Shown: positions 26,515 to 34,993 of the stretch, one piece after another
How positions within the stretch are numbered: position 1 is the stretch's first letter
Layout: every line of letters starts with the position of its first letter
Assembly: GCF_026790145.1 (NCBI RefSeq)
Contig: NZ_JALAMS010000015.1
Location: 222,956-286,955 of the forward strand
Reading direction: 5' to 3'
Length of the DNA: 64,000 nucleotides
Origin: Bacillus_I endophytica_A
GTDB lineage: Bacteria > Bacillota > Bacilli > Bacillales > Bacillaceae_H
Made by a program: the position numbers and the translations under genes
The notes under the pieces: generated by a model
What the model was told of the DNA's origin: nothing
The model's database searches: none
Seen by the model: the letters and a program-made list of their open reading frames with translations, nothing else

Positions 26515-27530
26515 TAGTATTCCATATGCTCCTTATGGTTACTACGTTTACGGAAAACGTAGTAACTCCAAATTTGATATCCTAAAACGAACGGTAACAA
26601 TGTGAGGCCAAGATATGTGATTACTTTTAATGAATAAGCTCCAGATGCTGCATTATGAATTGTTAAGTTGTAAGCTTCATTAATTGAACTAATCATTACC
26701 CGTGGAAATAATCCAATAAACAGCGATCCTGTTACTAACATAATGACAAGACCTGACGAAAAGAATGCCCATCCATCTCGCCCTCTTGTTAGAAAGTAGC
26801 CAAGAAATAAGTAAACAACGATTCCTGCTAGAAATAAGTACTCCAATAAGTTTCCATGCACTGTGAACAAATCTGTTTTAAAGAAAGTAGCCACCCCAAC
26901 TGCAACTAATAAGACAGCATTAATAGGAAGTAGTTTCTTAGCAACTTGGCGACAGCGATCTCTTAAATCATACATAAGACGGATTGTTCCAAATGTAAGG
27001 CCGTGCATAAAACAAAGCATTGTTAATGTTATCCCACCAAGTAGCGTATACCAGTTGATAATGTCTGAGAAAGATGCTCTCATCTGCATATCCCCATCAA
27101 TTGGTACTCCTTGAATAACAGCTGTGAACATTGTGCCAAAAGCAAGTGGAGGAATAATGCTTCCAAAAAGAATTATCCAATCCCACGTTGTTCTCCAAAC
27201 AGGACTTTCTGCTTTTCCTCTAAATTCAAACGCAACGCCCCGACCAATTAAAGCAAGTAAGATAATCACGAAAACTAGGTAAAAACCACTTAACATTGAA
27301 GCATACCAGTTTGGGAATGCCGCGAACATCGCGCCAATCCCTGTGATAAGCCAAACTTCATTAGCATCCCACACAGGACCAATTGAATTAATAAAAGCAC
27401 GACGCTCTGCGTCTGTTTTCGCTACAAATTTTGTTGACATTCCAACTCCAAAGTCAAATCCTTCTAAGAAGAAGAATCCAACAAACATAAAGGCCACAAG
27501 AATAAACCAAAATTCATTAAGAGATAGCAT
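26514..27530 (-). CDS. cydB: Cytochrome bd ubiquinol/menaquinol oxidase subunit II
   Basis: CydB is the second core subunit of cytochrome bd oxidase, a high-affinity, non-proton-pumping quinol oxidase used at low oxygen. The 338-residue protein has about eight to nine helices and begins with 'FWFILVAFMFVGFFFLEGFDFGVGM', which is strongly conserved in CydB (first 20 residues suffice to recognise it). It overlaps cydA by 14 bp and cydD by 1 bp. Length equals B. subtilis CydB, shorter than the E. coli protein. Confidence 0.95.
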   Translation of the reverse strand: MLSLNEFWFILVAFMFVGFFFLEGFDFGVGMSTKFVAKTDAERRAFINSIGPVWDANEVWLITGIGAMFAAFPNWYASMLSGFYLVFVIILLALIGRGVAFEFRGKAESPVWRTTWDWIILFGSIIPPLAFGTMFTAVIQGVPIDGDMQMRASFSDIINWYTLLGGITLTMLCFMHGLTFGTIRLMYDLRDRCRQVAKKLLPINAVLLVAVGVATFFKTDLFTVHGNLLEYLFLAGIVVYLFLGYFLTRGRDGWAFFSSGLVIMLVTGSLFIGLFPRVMISSINEAYNLTIHNAASGAYSLKVITYLGLTLLPFVLGYQIWSYYVFRKRSNHKEHMEY

Positions 27531-28917
27531 GTTGACCCTCCTTCATAAATGGATCATGATTTTCTTCTATCATCTCTTCCTCATGATGTGGTCCCTTCTT
27601 AATCTCCCGCACAAACAAAGTGACCATAACTGCAAATAAAATAACATAGAATGTTGAGAAAGCAATAAGTGAGAACAATACTTGACCCGCTGTTACATTA
27701 GCCGAAACAGCATCCTCTGTTTGCATATATCCAAAAACAACCCATGGTTGACGTCCAATTTCGGTCATGATCCAACCTGCTGAGTTCCCTATAAAAGGAA
27801 ATGAAATAGCTATAATCATCAAGCGAAGATACCATTTGCTTTGAACTAACTTCTTACGAGCGTAGAGATACACTCCTAAAATAGCTAATCCAACGATTGC
27901 TCCGCCTAAAATGGCCATAACGCGGAAACTCCAAAATACGGTTTTAACCGGCGGTATGTAGTTTCCTTCTCCGTACATTTTCGTATAGCGTTCTTGCAAT
28001 TCATTCATACCTGTTACAGAACCTGAAAACTTACCATAAGATAAGTAACTTAATAGGTAAGGAATTTCAACCTCTGACGTATTTTCTTTGTTTGCTGTAT
28101 CAATATTTGCAATAGCTGTCCATGCTCCTGGGTCTTCACTGTTTTCCCAAAGCCCTTCTGCTGCTGCCATCTTCATTGGCTGTGTTTCTACTAAATATTG
28201 AGCTTGTTCATGCCCTGAAAGCGCTAGTCCAATTCCTGATGCTACCCCAACAGCAATTGCTACTTTAAAAGATCTTTGATAAAAATCAACGTGCTTCTTT
28301 TTCAAAAAGGCGATTGCACTAATACCTGTAATAAATAGTGCCCCTGTTGCAAATGATCCAAATAGCGTATGAGGGAACTCAACCCAAAGCTGTCCATTTG
28401 TCAAAATTGCTGCAAAGTCATGCATTTCAAGACGTCCCCGTTGAAGTACTTCTCCAACTGGATGTTGCATGAAAGAGTTTGCTGACAAAATAAAAAATGC
28501 TGAGAACATCGTTCCTAATGAAACGAGCCAAATACAAAGAGCATGGAGCCATTTTGGCAAACGATCCCAACCAAAAATCCATAGTCCTAAAAATGTTGAT
28601 TCCATAAAAAAGGCAAGCAATGCCTCAATTGCGAGCGGTGCTCCGAACACATCTCCAACAAAGCGAGAGTATTCAGACCAGTTCATTCCAAACTGAAATT
28701 CTTGCAAAATACCTGTTACAACACCGACAGCAAAGTTAATTAAAAACAGATGCCCCCAGAACTTTGCCATCTTTTTATATGCTTCATCTTTCTTCACTAC
28801 ATAGATTGTTTCCATAATTGCAATGATGAAAGCTAATCCAATTGATAGTGGTACAAATAGAAAGTGAAATAATGTTGTGGAAGCAAACTGAATGCGTGAT
28901 AATTCTACTACATCCAT
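27517..28917 (-). CDS. cydA: Cytochrome bd ubiquinol/menaquinol oxidase subunit I
   Basis: CydA holds the three haems of cytochrome bd. The 466-residue protein has the N-terminal 'SRIQFASTTLFHFLFVPLS' with axial His18, 'GVVTGILQEFQFGMNW', a later His in 'VEFPHTLFG', and the family motif 'GRQPWVVFG' near the C-terminus. The quinol-binding Q-loop is short, as in Bacillus rather than E. coli. A frame extension to 28959 exists, but the ATG at 28917 has GAGGGGG at good distance and is the family start. It is the first gene of cydABDC; two Rex-like sites lie upstream. Confidence 0.96.
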   Translation of the reverse strand: MDVVELSRIQFASTTLFHFLFVPLSIGLAFIIAIMETIYVVKKDEAYKKMAKFWGHLFLINFAVGVVTGILQEFQFGMNWSEYSRFVGDVFGAPLAIEALLAFFMESTFLGLWIFGWDRLPKWLHALCIWLVSLGTMFSAFFILSANSFMQHPVGEVLQRGRLEMHDFAAILTNGQLWVEFPHTLFGSFATGALFITGISAIAFLKKKHVDFYQRSFKVAIAVGVASGIGLALSGHEQAQYLVETQPMKMAAAEGLWENSEDPGAWTAIANIDTANKENTSEVEIPYLLSYLSYGKFSGSVTGMNELQERYTKMYGEGNYIPPVKTVFWSFRVMAILGGAIVGLAILGVYLYARKKLVQSKWYLRLMIIAISFPFIGNSAGWIMTEIGRQPWVVFGYMQTEDAVSANVTAGQVLFSLIAFSTFYVILFAVMVTLFVREIKKGPHHEEEMIEENHDPFMKEGQHAIS

Positions 28918-29283
28918 AAAGTCCCCCTCTTTCTCTCTAAATTTATCTTTGTGAAACACTGAGCAATCTAATCCATGTCTCTAGTATACTCCCTCATATA
29001 TATATTTGTTTGTGAAACATTGAACATTCTATGACATAATTGAGACAAAATTGTTAACAAGTTGGTTATATGGGAAAAAAGAACGTCATTGGAATACTTT
29101 CATTGGATAAAAAATCAAGATTTTTCCTTTTTGTTTCTTTTTTTAATTCTTTATGGGTGATAATAAATAAAAAAAGCTCCTCGAAAAGGCAACTATCATA
29201 TCTCTACGAAACAGTAAAATAGCTTTGCTATAATTTTAATCTTTCCTAATTAAAAGATACTTCTCTATAAACTTTTTCATTTC
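28918..29283. promoter_or_regulatory. Regulatory gap upstream of cydA with two Rex-like sites
   Basis: This 366-bp stretch has no gene. It holds two similar sequences, TTGTGAAACACTGAGCAA (28949-28966) and TTGTGAAACATTGAACAT (29010-29027). Each has a full TTGTGAA half of the Rex consensus (TTGTGAA-N4-TTCACAA) and a degenerate second half. A palindrome TTGTTAACAA is at 29051-29060. Rex is the NADH/NAD sensor that represses cydABCD in B. subtilis. I could not fix the -35/-10 pair with confidence, and I see nothing else in 29061-29283. Confidence 0.6.
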
Positions 29284-29315
29284 AAAAAAATAGTGCATTA
29301 AATATGCACTATTTT
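29284..29315 (-). terminator. Rho-independent terminator after moaA
   Basis: A 12-bp stem (29287-29298 with 29304-29315, core ATAGTGCAT) is followed on the minus strand by seven T residues. It overlaps the last bases of moaA. Confidence 0.85.
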
Positions 29316-30318
29316 ATCCACCAATATAAGACATCTCAATTGGCTCTCGCTTATCTTTTAAGTTTGCTCGATCTTCTGAATACCGATCATTACGCTTCTC
29401 CCATACAGAAGAAATATATCCCAAAAGCTCTTCATCCGACTTTCCACTTCTTAATTTTTCTCTTAAATCCGTTCCTTTTGAAGCAAACAAACAGGTATAA
29501 AGCTGCCCGCTTGCAGATACTCTTGCTCTTGTACAGGAACCACAAAACGTGTCTGAAACAGAGCTAATAAAACCAACTTCTCCTGTTTTATCACTGTACT
29601 TATAACGCTTTGCAACTTCTCCAAAATAGGCTTCTTTTACAGGAGTCAGCGAAAAATCGCTCTGAAGTTCTGTTAAAATATCCTTTTTCGTCATTACATC
29701 GCTCATATCCCATCCATTTGTTGAGCCAACATCCATATATTCAATGAATCGAAGCGTTACTCCTAATCTCTTAAAATAGCGAGCCATAGGTAGGATTTGA
29801 TTGTCGTTTACACCTTTTTGGACAACCATATTAATTTTCACATAGAGACCTGCTTCTCTAGCAGCATTAATTCCTTTTAAAACAGGAGAAATTCCAACAC
29901 CTCTTCCATTCATATAGCGAAATACATCGTCTTCAATGGCATCCAAACTAATGTTAACACGCTGTACACCTGCTCCTCGCAAGTCTTGAGCAAACTTTGG
30001 AAGAAACACGCCGTTTGTTGTTACAGCAATATCTTCAATCCTTGTTTTTTCCCCAATTCTTTCTATTAAAAAAGGTAATCCTTTTCTAAGTAATGGCTCT
30101 CCACCTGTAATGCGTATTTTCTCCACTCCTAACCGGGAAAACAACACGCTTAAGCGTACGAGCTCATCATCTGTAAGAAGTTCTTCGTTCTGTAAAAACG
30201 TATAATTCTCATTAAAAATATGGGCTGGCATACAATAGTGACAGCGAAAATTACATTGATCAATAACAGAAAGGCGCAAATCTCTTAGCGGTCGTTTAAA
30301 TTGATCTTGTACAGCCAT
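29314..30318 (-). CDS. moaA: GTP 3',8-cyclase (molybdenum cofactor synthesis)
   Basis: MoaA is the radical-SAM enzyme that starts molybdopterin synthesis by rearranging GTP. The 334-residue protein has the SAM-binding cluster motif 'CNFRCHYC' with Cys22, Cys26 and Cys29, 'ITGGEPLLRKG' for SAM, and the C-terminal second cluster 'CGSCTRARVSASGQLYTCLF', and it ends with the conserved Gly-Gly. The ATG at 30318 follows AAGGGGG. It stands alone here with its own terminator; no other moa/moe genes are in the window. It lies between cydA and yqzE, a position where B. subtilis has other genes. Confidence 0.95.
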   Translation of the reverse strand: MAVQDQFKRPLRDLRLSVIDQCNFRCHYCMPAHIFNENYTFLQNEELLTDDELVRLSVLFSRLGVEKIRITGGEPLLRKGLPFLIERIGEKTRIEDIAVTTNGVFLPKFAQDLRGAGVQRVNISLDAIEDDVFRYMNGRGVGISPVLKGINAAREAGLYVKINMVVQKGVNDNQILPMARYFKRLGVTLRFIEYMDVGSTNGWDMSDVMTKKDILTELQSDFSLTPVKEAYFGEVAKRYKYSDKTGEVGFISSVSDTFCGSCTRARVSASGQLYTCLFASKGTDLREKLRSGKSDEELLGYISSVWEKRNDRYSEDRANLKDKREPIEMSYIGG

Positions 30319-30403
30319 AAGCCGTAATCCCCCTTACATATACATCCGTTCATGTGTGACTCTCTCTATATATAAATTGATAGAATATTCTTACTCATCA
30401 TGC

Positions 30404-30426
30404 GTTAAAGTAGTTTTTACTTTAAC
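30404..30426. promoter_or_regulatory. 23-bp palindrome upstream of moaA
   Basis: GTTAAAGTA (30404-30412) and TACTTTAAC (30418-30426) are perfect inverted 9-bp arms with a 5-base spacer. No T-run follows, so it is not a terminator. It lies 86 bases before the moaA start and looks like an operator for an unknown dimeric regulator. Confidence 0.45.
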
Positions 30427-30446
30427 ACACTTAAAAAGGATTGTAT

Positions 30447-30479
30447 ATAAAAGCATCCTACAAAGGGTGCAGGATGCTT
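30447..30479 (-). terminator. Terminator after yqzE / comG region
   Basis: A 9-bp stem (AAGCATCCT/AGGATGCTT, 30451-30459 with 30471-30479) with an 11-base loop is followed on the minus strand by TTTTATAT. It lies directly after yqzE. Confidence 0.75.
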
Positions 30480-30485
30480 ATTAGG

Positions 30486-30671
30486 CTATTTATTTTTTTG
30501 ACGACGCTTCATCATAATTAGCGCATACGGTAAAACACCAAACCAGCGAACTGCAAATGGTTGGCGTTCTTGCTTTTTTTGCTGACGCTGTTTTTTCCGA
30601 TCGTCTTTTGGCTTATCCATGTATTGAACAATTTCTTGTGTCATAAACTTAACATAATCATTCACTGACAC
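30486..30671 (-). CDS. yqzE: YqzE family small protein
   Basis: This is a 61-residue protein with 'VNDYVKFMTQEIVQYMDKPK' at the N-terminus, a strongly basic Gln/Lys/Arg middle, and 'RWFGVLPYALIMM' (about residues 42-54) as a single hydrophobic segment. It matches the YqzE family, which in B. subtilis also lies just downstream of comGG. Function is unknown. The start is taken as the GTG at 30671, eight bases after AAGAAGG; a GTG at 30680 is in frame but overlaps the ribosome binding site. It is 221 bp from comGG, so it may be read from its own promoter. Confidence 0.8.
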   Translation of the reverse strand: MSVNDYVKFMTQEIVQYMDKPKDDRKKQRQQKKQERQPFAVRWFGVLPYALIMMKRRQKNK

Positions 30672-30892
30672 GTTGTCCACCTTCTTTCAGTACGTAGCAT
30701 GCCCTTTTTTAACGGATTTTAATCATGGAAGAAAGGGATAGAGAATAGAAAATGGTGTAAACTATAATACATATGATTAGTTTTAGCGAAGAAACGCTAA
30801 TTTTACGCTATTGCTTATCTCTTGTACTTCATCATCTCTTAAGTTTTATTAACGATAAAACTAACTTCATTTTTGATTTCCATAGCCAAGTT

Positions 30893-31288
30893 TTAAAAAG
30901 AAAGGGATGACCCTTCTTGATATTGAATTATTTTATGAGAGTCTACATCCATAACAACCGATACTGTTGCATTTCCGCTATTTTCCCCTTTACACACAAG
31001 CTCTACTTTTGCTTCCGTTGCACTTAAAGGAATAATCGTAATTTCGACACTTCCGTTTTTGGTTTCGATCCATGATGTCTCTTCCTTTTTTAATGAATCA
31101 TTAACATACTTTTTCGCTTCAAATAGACCATGATTAATCAGATATTGAAGCTGATACCTTCCTTTTGTTTCATAAAAACTTCGCGATTCTACAATGTAAA
31201 GCGCACTATAATGAGTAAGAAGAAACAGGACAAGAAAAGATAGAAGAAGAGTGATTGGCAACACAAATCCCCTTTCATTTTTCCTCAT
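30893..31288 (-). CDS. comGG: Competence pseudopilus assembly protein ComGG
   Basis: ComGG is the last comG product, a minor pseudopilin of the DNA-uptake pilus. The 131-residue protein has a short basic start, 'GFVLPITLLLSFLVLFLLT' as the hydrophobic N-terminal helix and a polar remainder. Like other ComGG proteins, it is not a perfect prepilin peptidase substrate (Gly-Phe followed by Val-Leu rather than Thr-Leu-Ile-Glu). It overlaps comGF by 4 bp. It is recognised mainly by position and topology, since this family is very divergent. Confidence 0.82.
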   Translation of the reverse strand: MRKNERGFVLPITLLLSFLVLFLLTHYSALYIVESRSFYETKGRYQLQYLINHGLFEAKKYVNDSLKKEETSWIETKNGSVEITIIPLSATEAKVELVCKGENSGNATVSVVMDVDSHKIIQYQEGSSLSF

Positions 31289-31713
31289 AGCTGTTCTCCA
31301 TATAAGGGAATAACAGCTTCGTAAACTTTTCCTTTTAATGACTCAACTGCAATTGTAATGGTTTTGGGAGAATGCACTGAAAAAGAAAGGGACTGGATAT
31401 TGCGAAGCGCAATCTCATGACCTAATCCATTTACTCTTCGTCTAACGAGATGACCATACTTTTCATATTGCACAACAATATTTTGATCTGAAGGCGATAA
31501 CTGTAACAATGATTTATAGATGGAAACATCTTCTGCTTCACGAAGTTCAATGGACGTTTGAGCAATAAATGTATCCCACTCTGCTTGTGTAAAAGTATCA
31601 TAAGAACTTTCCGTTTCAATAACTGATAAGAGAAGTGGAAAAGATGCTAAAAGAATAAGTGAGATGGCAAAGCAAAAGATGGTTTCAAGCAGTGTAAATC
31701 CATTTCTTTTCAC
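31285..31713 (-). CDS. comGF: Competence pseudopilin ComGF
   Basis: ComGF is a minor pseudopilin. The 142-residue protein has the prepilin cleavage site 'MKRNGFTLLETIFCF' with Gly5-Phe6 and Glu at mature position 5, a hydrophobic helix to about residue 25, and the later stretch 'LVRRRVNGLGHEIALRNIQS' similar to B. subtilis ComGF. It overlaps comGE by 4 bp and comGG by 4 bp, typical of this translationally coupled operon. Confidence 0.88.
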   Translation of the reverse strand: MKRNGFTLLETIFCFAISLILLASFPLLLSVIETESSYDTFTQAEWDTFIAQTSIELREAEDVSIYKSLLQLSPSDQNIVVQYEKYGHLVRRRVNGLGHEIALRNIQSLSFSVHSPKTITIAVESLKGKVYEAVIPLYGEQL

Positions 31714-32024
31714 GGAAACAGCACCTCACAAACCTTTTTTTCTTTCCCATGAAATGTGTACCAAGAAACACATCCTCTCTTACCACCTTGGACATTTTGA
31801 AAAGTAAACATGAAGTTTGTTGTAGATGAAGAGTGATGATGAGAATTATATGTTTGATATAGAAGCTCATTATATAATGCGGTTCTTGCCATATATTCAC
31901 GGTCTAAATTTGCACGCTGTTGTTTTAAATGAATATAAAACGGAAGAATAGAAAGTGTGAGAAGAAGAAAAATTGAAAAAGCGATAACGGCTTCCACCAT
32001 AACAAAACCTTTTTCATACTTCAT
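31710..32024 (-). CDS. comGE: Competence pseudopilin ComGE
   Basis: This is a 104-residue minor pseudopilin. The frame stays open for 35 codons upstream, but the natural start is the ATG at 32024: the product then begins 'MKYEKGFVMVEAVIAFSIF', with a normal short leader, the Gly-Phe cleavage site and Glu at mature position 5. It overlaps comGD by 11 bp and comGF by 4 bp. Identification rests on the leader motif and gene order. Confidence 0.86.
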   Translation of the reverse strand: MKYEKGFVMVEAVIAFSIFLLLTLSILPFYIHLKQQRANLDREYMARTALYNELLYQTYNSHHHSSSTTNFMFTFQNVQGGKRGCVSWYTFHGKEKKVCEVLFP

Positions 32025-32469
32025 TAATATACATCCTGCCTCTCCCAAGTAGAAATACCACTGCATATACTTTCTTTTGAAAAGTAACATGCAGGGTACC
32101 AGGTCTACTAATATTTCCAGTTGTAGCAAATGTAATTGGTGGCCTCAGTGTTTTGAAAGAAATGTTAACGTCTTCATGATAAAAAGTTTGAGAAATAACT
32201 TTGCCTTGAGCGGTTATTTGATATTTGTGATCTTCAGGGGAAAATTTAATGGCTGTTGGGGTTTGACGATGAATAGCAAGCTGTTGTGCATAGAGAACGT
32301 CTTTTTGAAATCTGTCAAAAAAAGCTTGCTCATTATAAGTTTTGATAAGATGGTGAAACGAAAAAACAAAAATGACAATCACAATGTGAAGCATTAATAA
32401 TACAATAACTGTTTCAAGGAGCGTGAATCCTCTTTCAATCTTTGTGTTCTTATCCTCCACTAACTTCAC
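32014..32469 (-). CDS. comGD: Competence pseudopilin ComGD
   Basis: ComGD is a minor pseudopilin of the DNA-uptake apparatus. The product has the cleavage motif 'ERGFTLLETVIVLLML' followed by a hydrophobic helix and a mature domain with a predicted beta-rich C-terminus. The start is uncertain because the gene begins inside comGC: GTG at 32469 (leader of 14 residues) is my choice. ATG 32487 and GTG 32460 are alternatives, and none has a strong ribosome binding site, so translation is probably coupled to comGC. It overlaps comGE by 11 bp. Confidence 0.85.
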   Translation of the reverse strand: MKLVEDKNTKIERGFTLLETVIVLLMLHIVIVIFVFSFHHLIKTYNEQAFFDRFQKDVLYAQQLAIHRQTPTAIKFSPEDHKYQITAQGKVISQTFYHEDVNISFKTLRPPITFATTGNISRPGTLHVTFQKKVYAVVFLLGRGRMYINEV

Positions 32470-32755
32470 TTGCTTTTCCGTCAGCATTTATTATAATTTC
32501 TGTTCCGTTAGGACATTTGGCTTCCTTCAAATATCCTCCTTCAATAAGTTCATTCATCGTTGGTTTCTTTCCTTTTTCAATTTCATACACTTGGACTTGC
32601 GCTTCAACAGTATTAAGAAAGGCCTCACACCCTTTATTTCGGATTGCTTTATTATGGCTAACAATATTCGGAATCATAATAAGAAGTAAAACCGTAATAA
32701 CTAGCATCACAATAAGCATTTCAATTAAGGTAAATCCTTTTTCATTTCTTATCAT
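32450..32755 (-). CDS. comGC: Competence major pseudopilin ComGC
   Basis: ComGC is the major pilin of the competence pilus. The 101-residue precursor has the textbook leader 'MIRNEKGFTLIEMLIVMLVI' (cleavage Gly7-Phe8, Glu at mature position 5) and two cysteines (in 'NKGCEAFLN' and 'KEAKCPNG') that form the stabilising disulfide known from B. subtilis. Its start is 14 bp after comGB and its end overlaps comGD. Confidence 0.95.
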   Translation of the reverse strand: MIRNEKGFTLIEMLIVMLVITVLLLIMIPNIVSHNKAIRNKGCEAFLNTVEAQVQVYEIEKGKKPTMNELIEGGYLKEAKCPNGTEIIINADGKASEVSGG

Positions 32756-32769
32756 GTACTTTTACCTCC

Positions 32770-33810
32770 TTATAAACTGGACATCGCTTGAAACATAGGA
32801 ATCATAATCGCCAAATATAAACAAAGAACAGTTAACCCGATTAGAGAAAACAAAAGAGGTTGTACAATGCTCATTATTTTTGTTATTTTCCCTTCTAATT
32901 TCTCAATCACAAGTGCACTATAGTCACAAAGCTCCTGTGCTAAGTTACCATTTGACTGGCCGTGCGAAACGATTTGCGACAATTCTAATTCATAATACGA
33001 AACTTCTGCAATAATTTCTGGAAGTCGTCTCCCCCTTGTTAGAGCAAGCTCCAATCGTTTTCCTTCTCCTTGAAAAAATGGTGAATGCTTTTGCCTACAA
33101 AAGGCTTGTAAACTTTCGTTAATAGACAACCCTCCTTTCAAAAGATTGCCTAAATGAGCTGATAAGGAGTAAGAACAAAAACTTTTATAAAGAGGTCCAA
33201 AGATTGGCAAGCGCGCTAAAAATCTTACCCTCTGAGCTGGAGATAATCTTTTTAAATATGCTCTACAGTAAAAGAGGATACCTACCATTATGATGATAAA
33301 AGTTAGGAAAAGGAGTGGAAAATGATTTGCTAGAAAAAAGAAGGTAAGAAGGAAAAAAGAAGGTTTCTCATTCATGGAGCTGTAAAGAGAAGAAAATTGA
33401 GGAATTAATACAAATGACATTGTCATAAATAAGCCAATTAAGAACAAAAATAATAAAAGGGGATATTGAATAACTTTGCGAATTTTAATAAGCTGCTGCG
33501 CTTTTTCATTTGTAAGTCGTCCACTTTCTTTTAAAGCAAAACTAATGTCCCCATGCTGCTCTGCAAAATAAAGGTAAACAAGCGCTTCTTTATTAAGCTC
33601 GTAGAACTGGAATGCTTCATGAAGAGGACGCCCTTTTTTCAAAGCTGTTAAGCAACTTCTAATCTCAGTTCCAAGCTTTTTATCTCCTTGAAGTCGAAGA
33701 AATTCTAGTGCTTGAGACATCGTATAACCTTTTTCTAATAAACTAGCTAGCCTTGTTAACAGCTGAGCCTGTTCACGCAACGGCTTCTTTTGTTTTGTTT
33801 TTTTAATCAT
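32770..33810 (-). CDS. comGB: Competence pilus inner-membrane platform protein ComGB
   Basis: ComGB is the polytopic PilC/GspF-type membrane platform for competence pilus assembly. The 346-residue protein has two T2SS_F domains, each a helical cytoplasmic bundle followed by membrane helices; hydrophobic segments are near residues 120-145, 165-190 and 318-343. 'LLTRLASLLEKGYTMSQALE' at about 17-36 is family-typical. A TTG start at 33858 is possible but would overlap comGA by 56 bp; ATG 33810 has GGA six to eight bases upstream and an 8-bp overlap. Confidence 0.9.
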   Translation of the reverse strand: MIKKTKQKKPLREQAQLLTRLASLLEKGYTMSQALEFLRLQGDKKLGTEIRSCLTALKKGRPLHEAFQFYELNKEALVYLYFAEQHGDISFALKESGRLTNEKAQQLIKIRKVIQYPLLLFLFLIGLFMTMSFVLIPQFSSLYSSMNEKPSFFLLTFFFLANHFPLLFLTFIIIMVGILFYCRAYLKRLSPAQRVRFLARLPIFGPLYKSFCSYSLSAHLGNLLKGGLSINESLQAFCRQKHSPFFQGEGKRLELALTRGRRLPEIIAEVSYYELELSQIVSHGQSNGNLAQELCDYSALVIEKLEGKITKIMSIVQPLLFSLIGLTVLCLYLAIMIPMFQAMSSL

Positions 33811-34879
33811 ATGCTTTCCAGCTTTCCAATACTGAAGGATAAAGGTATCCAAAAGCAACGCCTCGCCAAACCATATCTTTGAGTTTTGGATATGAAGAGA
33901 CTTTTTGCTTGCCGTTCGCCTCTTGAAGAACTTCCTTTAGTACTTTTCCGTATAGAAATTCGTAGATGCCGGCCTGCCGTTGCTCTCGCATTATTTTGCA
34001 GAGCGGCACACACTTTTCCTCACAATACGGACAGCGAATTTGAACAAGTCGCTGTGCTACTACTCCAATAAGTGTTTGATATACTTCCTGATATGGAACT
34101 CCAAATTCCAACAACCTGTATATAGCTCCTTTTGTATCTCTCGTATGCATTGTTGTAAGTACTAGGTGCCCTGTCAAAGCAGCGCGCACTGCAATTTTTG
34201 CTGTTTCACCATCTCGAATTTCTCCGACCATAATAATATCAGGATCATGCCTTAAAATTGCACGCAGCCCTTTTTCATAGGTGATGCCTGCCCTTTCATT
34301 TACTTGAACTTGCAAAACACCATCGTACTGCTTCTCTACGGGATCTTCAAGAGTAATGATATTTCGATTAATGAGGCTTTTCGCTTGCCGGAGGAGTGTA
34401 TATAACGTAGTCGTTTTGCCCGATCCTGTAGGACCAGTGAAAATTAATAATCCATGGGAATGTTGTAAAAGAGCGAGAAGTTTTCTTGTAGAGTGTGGGA
34501 AAAGGGAAAGAAAATGAGTAGATGTCATGTTATCTTGAGGAAGTACACGAATAACGAGACTTTCATCAAAAATAGTCGGTAATGTTGAAAGTCGAAGATA
34601 TACACGTTGGTTTTCTACTTGCATCATAAGAGAGCCGCTTTGAGGTTTTCTTTTTTCCCCAATATCCATACCTCCTAAAAATTTAAAATGAGCAAGTAAC
34701 CGTTGAAATACCTCTCTTTTCAAAATTGCATGTTGAAAAAGCTCTTGATCTAGCCTGAGCTGGATGAGAGCATCAAGTTCACGAGGAATAAGGTGAATAT
34801 CTGATACTCTGTGCAAGCAAGCTTTTTCAACTAAACTTTCAGCAAGCTTTTCAATTGAAGAAAGCAAAATTTCTGTCAC
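33803..34879 (-). CDS. comGA: Competence pilus ATPase ComGA
   Basis: ComGA is the GspE/PilB-type traffic ATPase driving competence pilus assembly. The 358-residue protein has Walker A 'GPTGSGKT' (149-156), 'TLEDPVE' (Asp box), 'ILRHDPDIIMVGEIRDGETA' (Walker B) and 'LTGHLVLTTMHTRD' (His box). Near the C-terminus 'CPYCEEKCVPLC' resembles the tetracysteine zinc motif of PilB proteins. It is the first gene of the comG operon. I looked for paired ComK boxes (AAAA-N5-TTTT) upstream and did not find a convincing set. Confidence 0.96.
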   Translation of the reverse strand: MTEILLSSIEKLAESLVEKACLHRVSDIHLIPRELDALIQLRLDQELFQHAILKREVFQRLLAHFKFLGGMDIGEKRKPQSGSLMMQVENQRVYLRLSTLPTIFDESLVIRVLPQDNMTSTHFLSLFPHSTRKLLALLQHSHGLLIFTGPTGSGKTTTLYTLLRQAKSLINRNIITLEDPVEKQYDGVLQVQVNERAGITYEKGLRAILRHDPDIIMVGEIRDGETAKIAVRAALTGHLVLTTMHTRDTKGAIYRLLEFGVPYQEVYQTLIGVVAQRLVQIRCPYCEEKCVPLCKIMREQRQAGIYEFLYGKVLKEVLQEANGKQKVSSYPKLKDMVWRGVAFGYLYPSVLESWKAYD

Positions 34880-34954
34880 ACCTTTCTATGAATTTTGTAC
34901 AAACAGAAATTTCGCCACGTTTTTCAAAATTCCTTCTTTATTTTTAATTTTTCT

Positions 34955-34982
34955 ACAAAAAACTGCTAAGTCATACCTTAGC
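34955..34982 (-). terminator. Terminator after mgsR
   Basis: On the minus strand the stem GCTAAG/CTTAGC (34982-34977 with 34970-34965, loop of six) is followed after two bases by six T residues. It separates mgsR from the comG promoter region. Confidence 0.75.
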
Positions 34983-34993
34983 CAAAAAGATTT

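Noticed and set aside
29172..29192. Possible small hairpin GCTCCTCGAAAAGG as an operon terminator
   Set aside because: The arms pair poorly; the real moaA terminator is at 29284-29315.
30723..30800. TATAAT at 30773 followed by hairpin TTAGCG/CGCTAA, as a small RNA gene
   Set aside because: There is no -35 at a usable distance, and the hairpin starts only a few bases after the supposed start site.
34880..34993. ComK boxes upstream of comGA
   Set aside because: The region has many A and T runs, but I could not place two AAAA-N5-TTTT boxes with accepted spacing without forcing the pattern.
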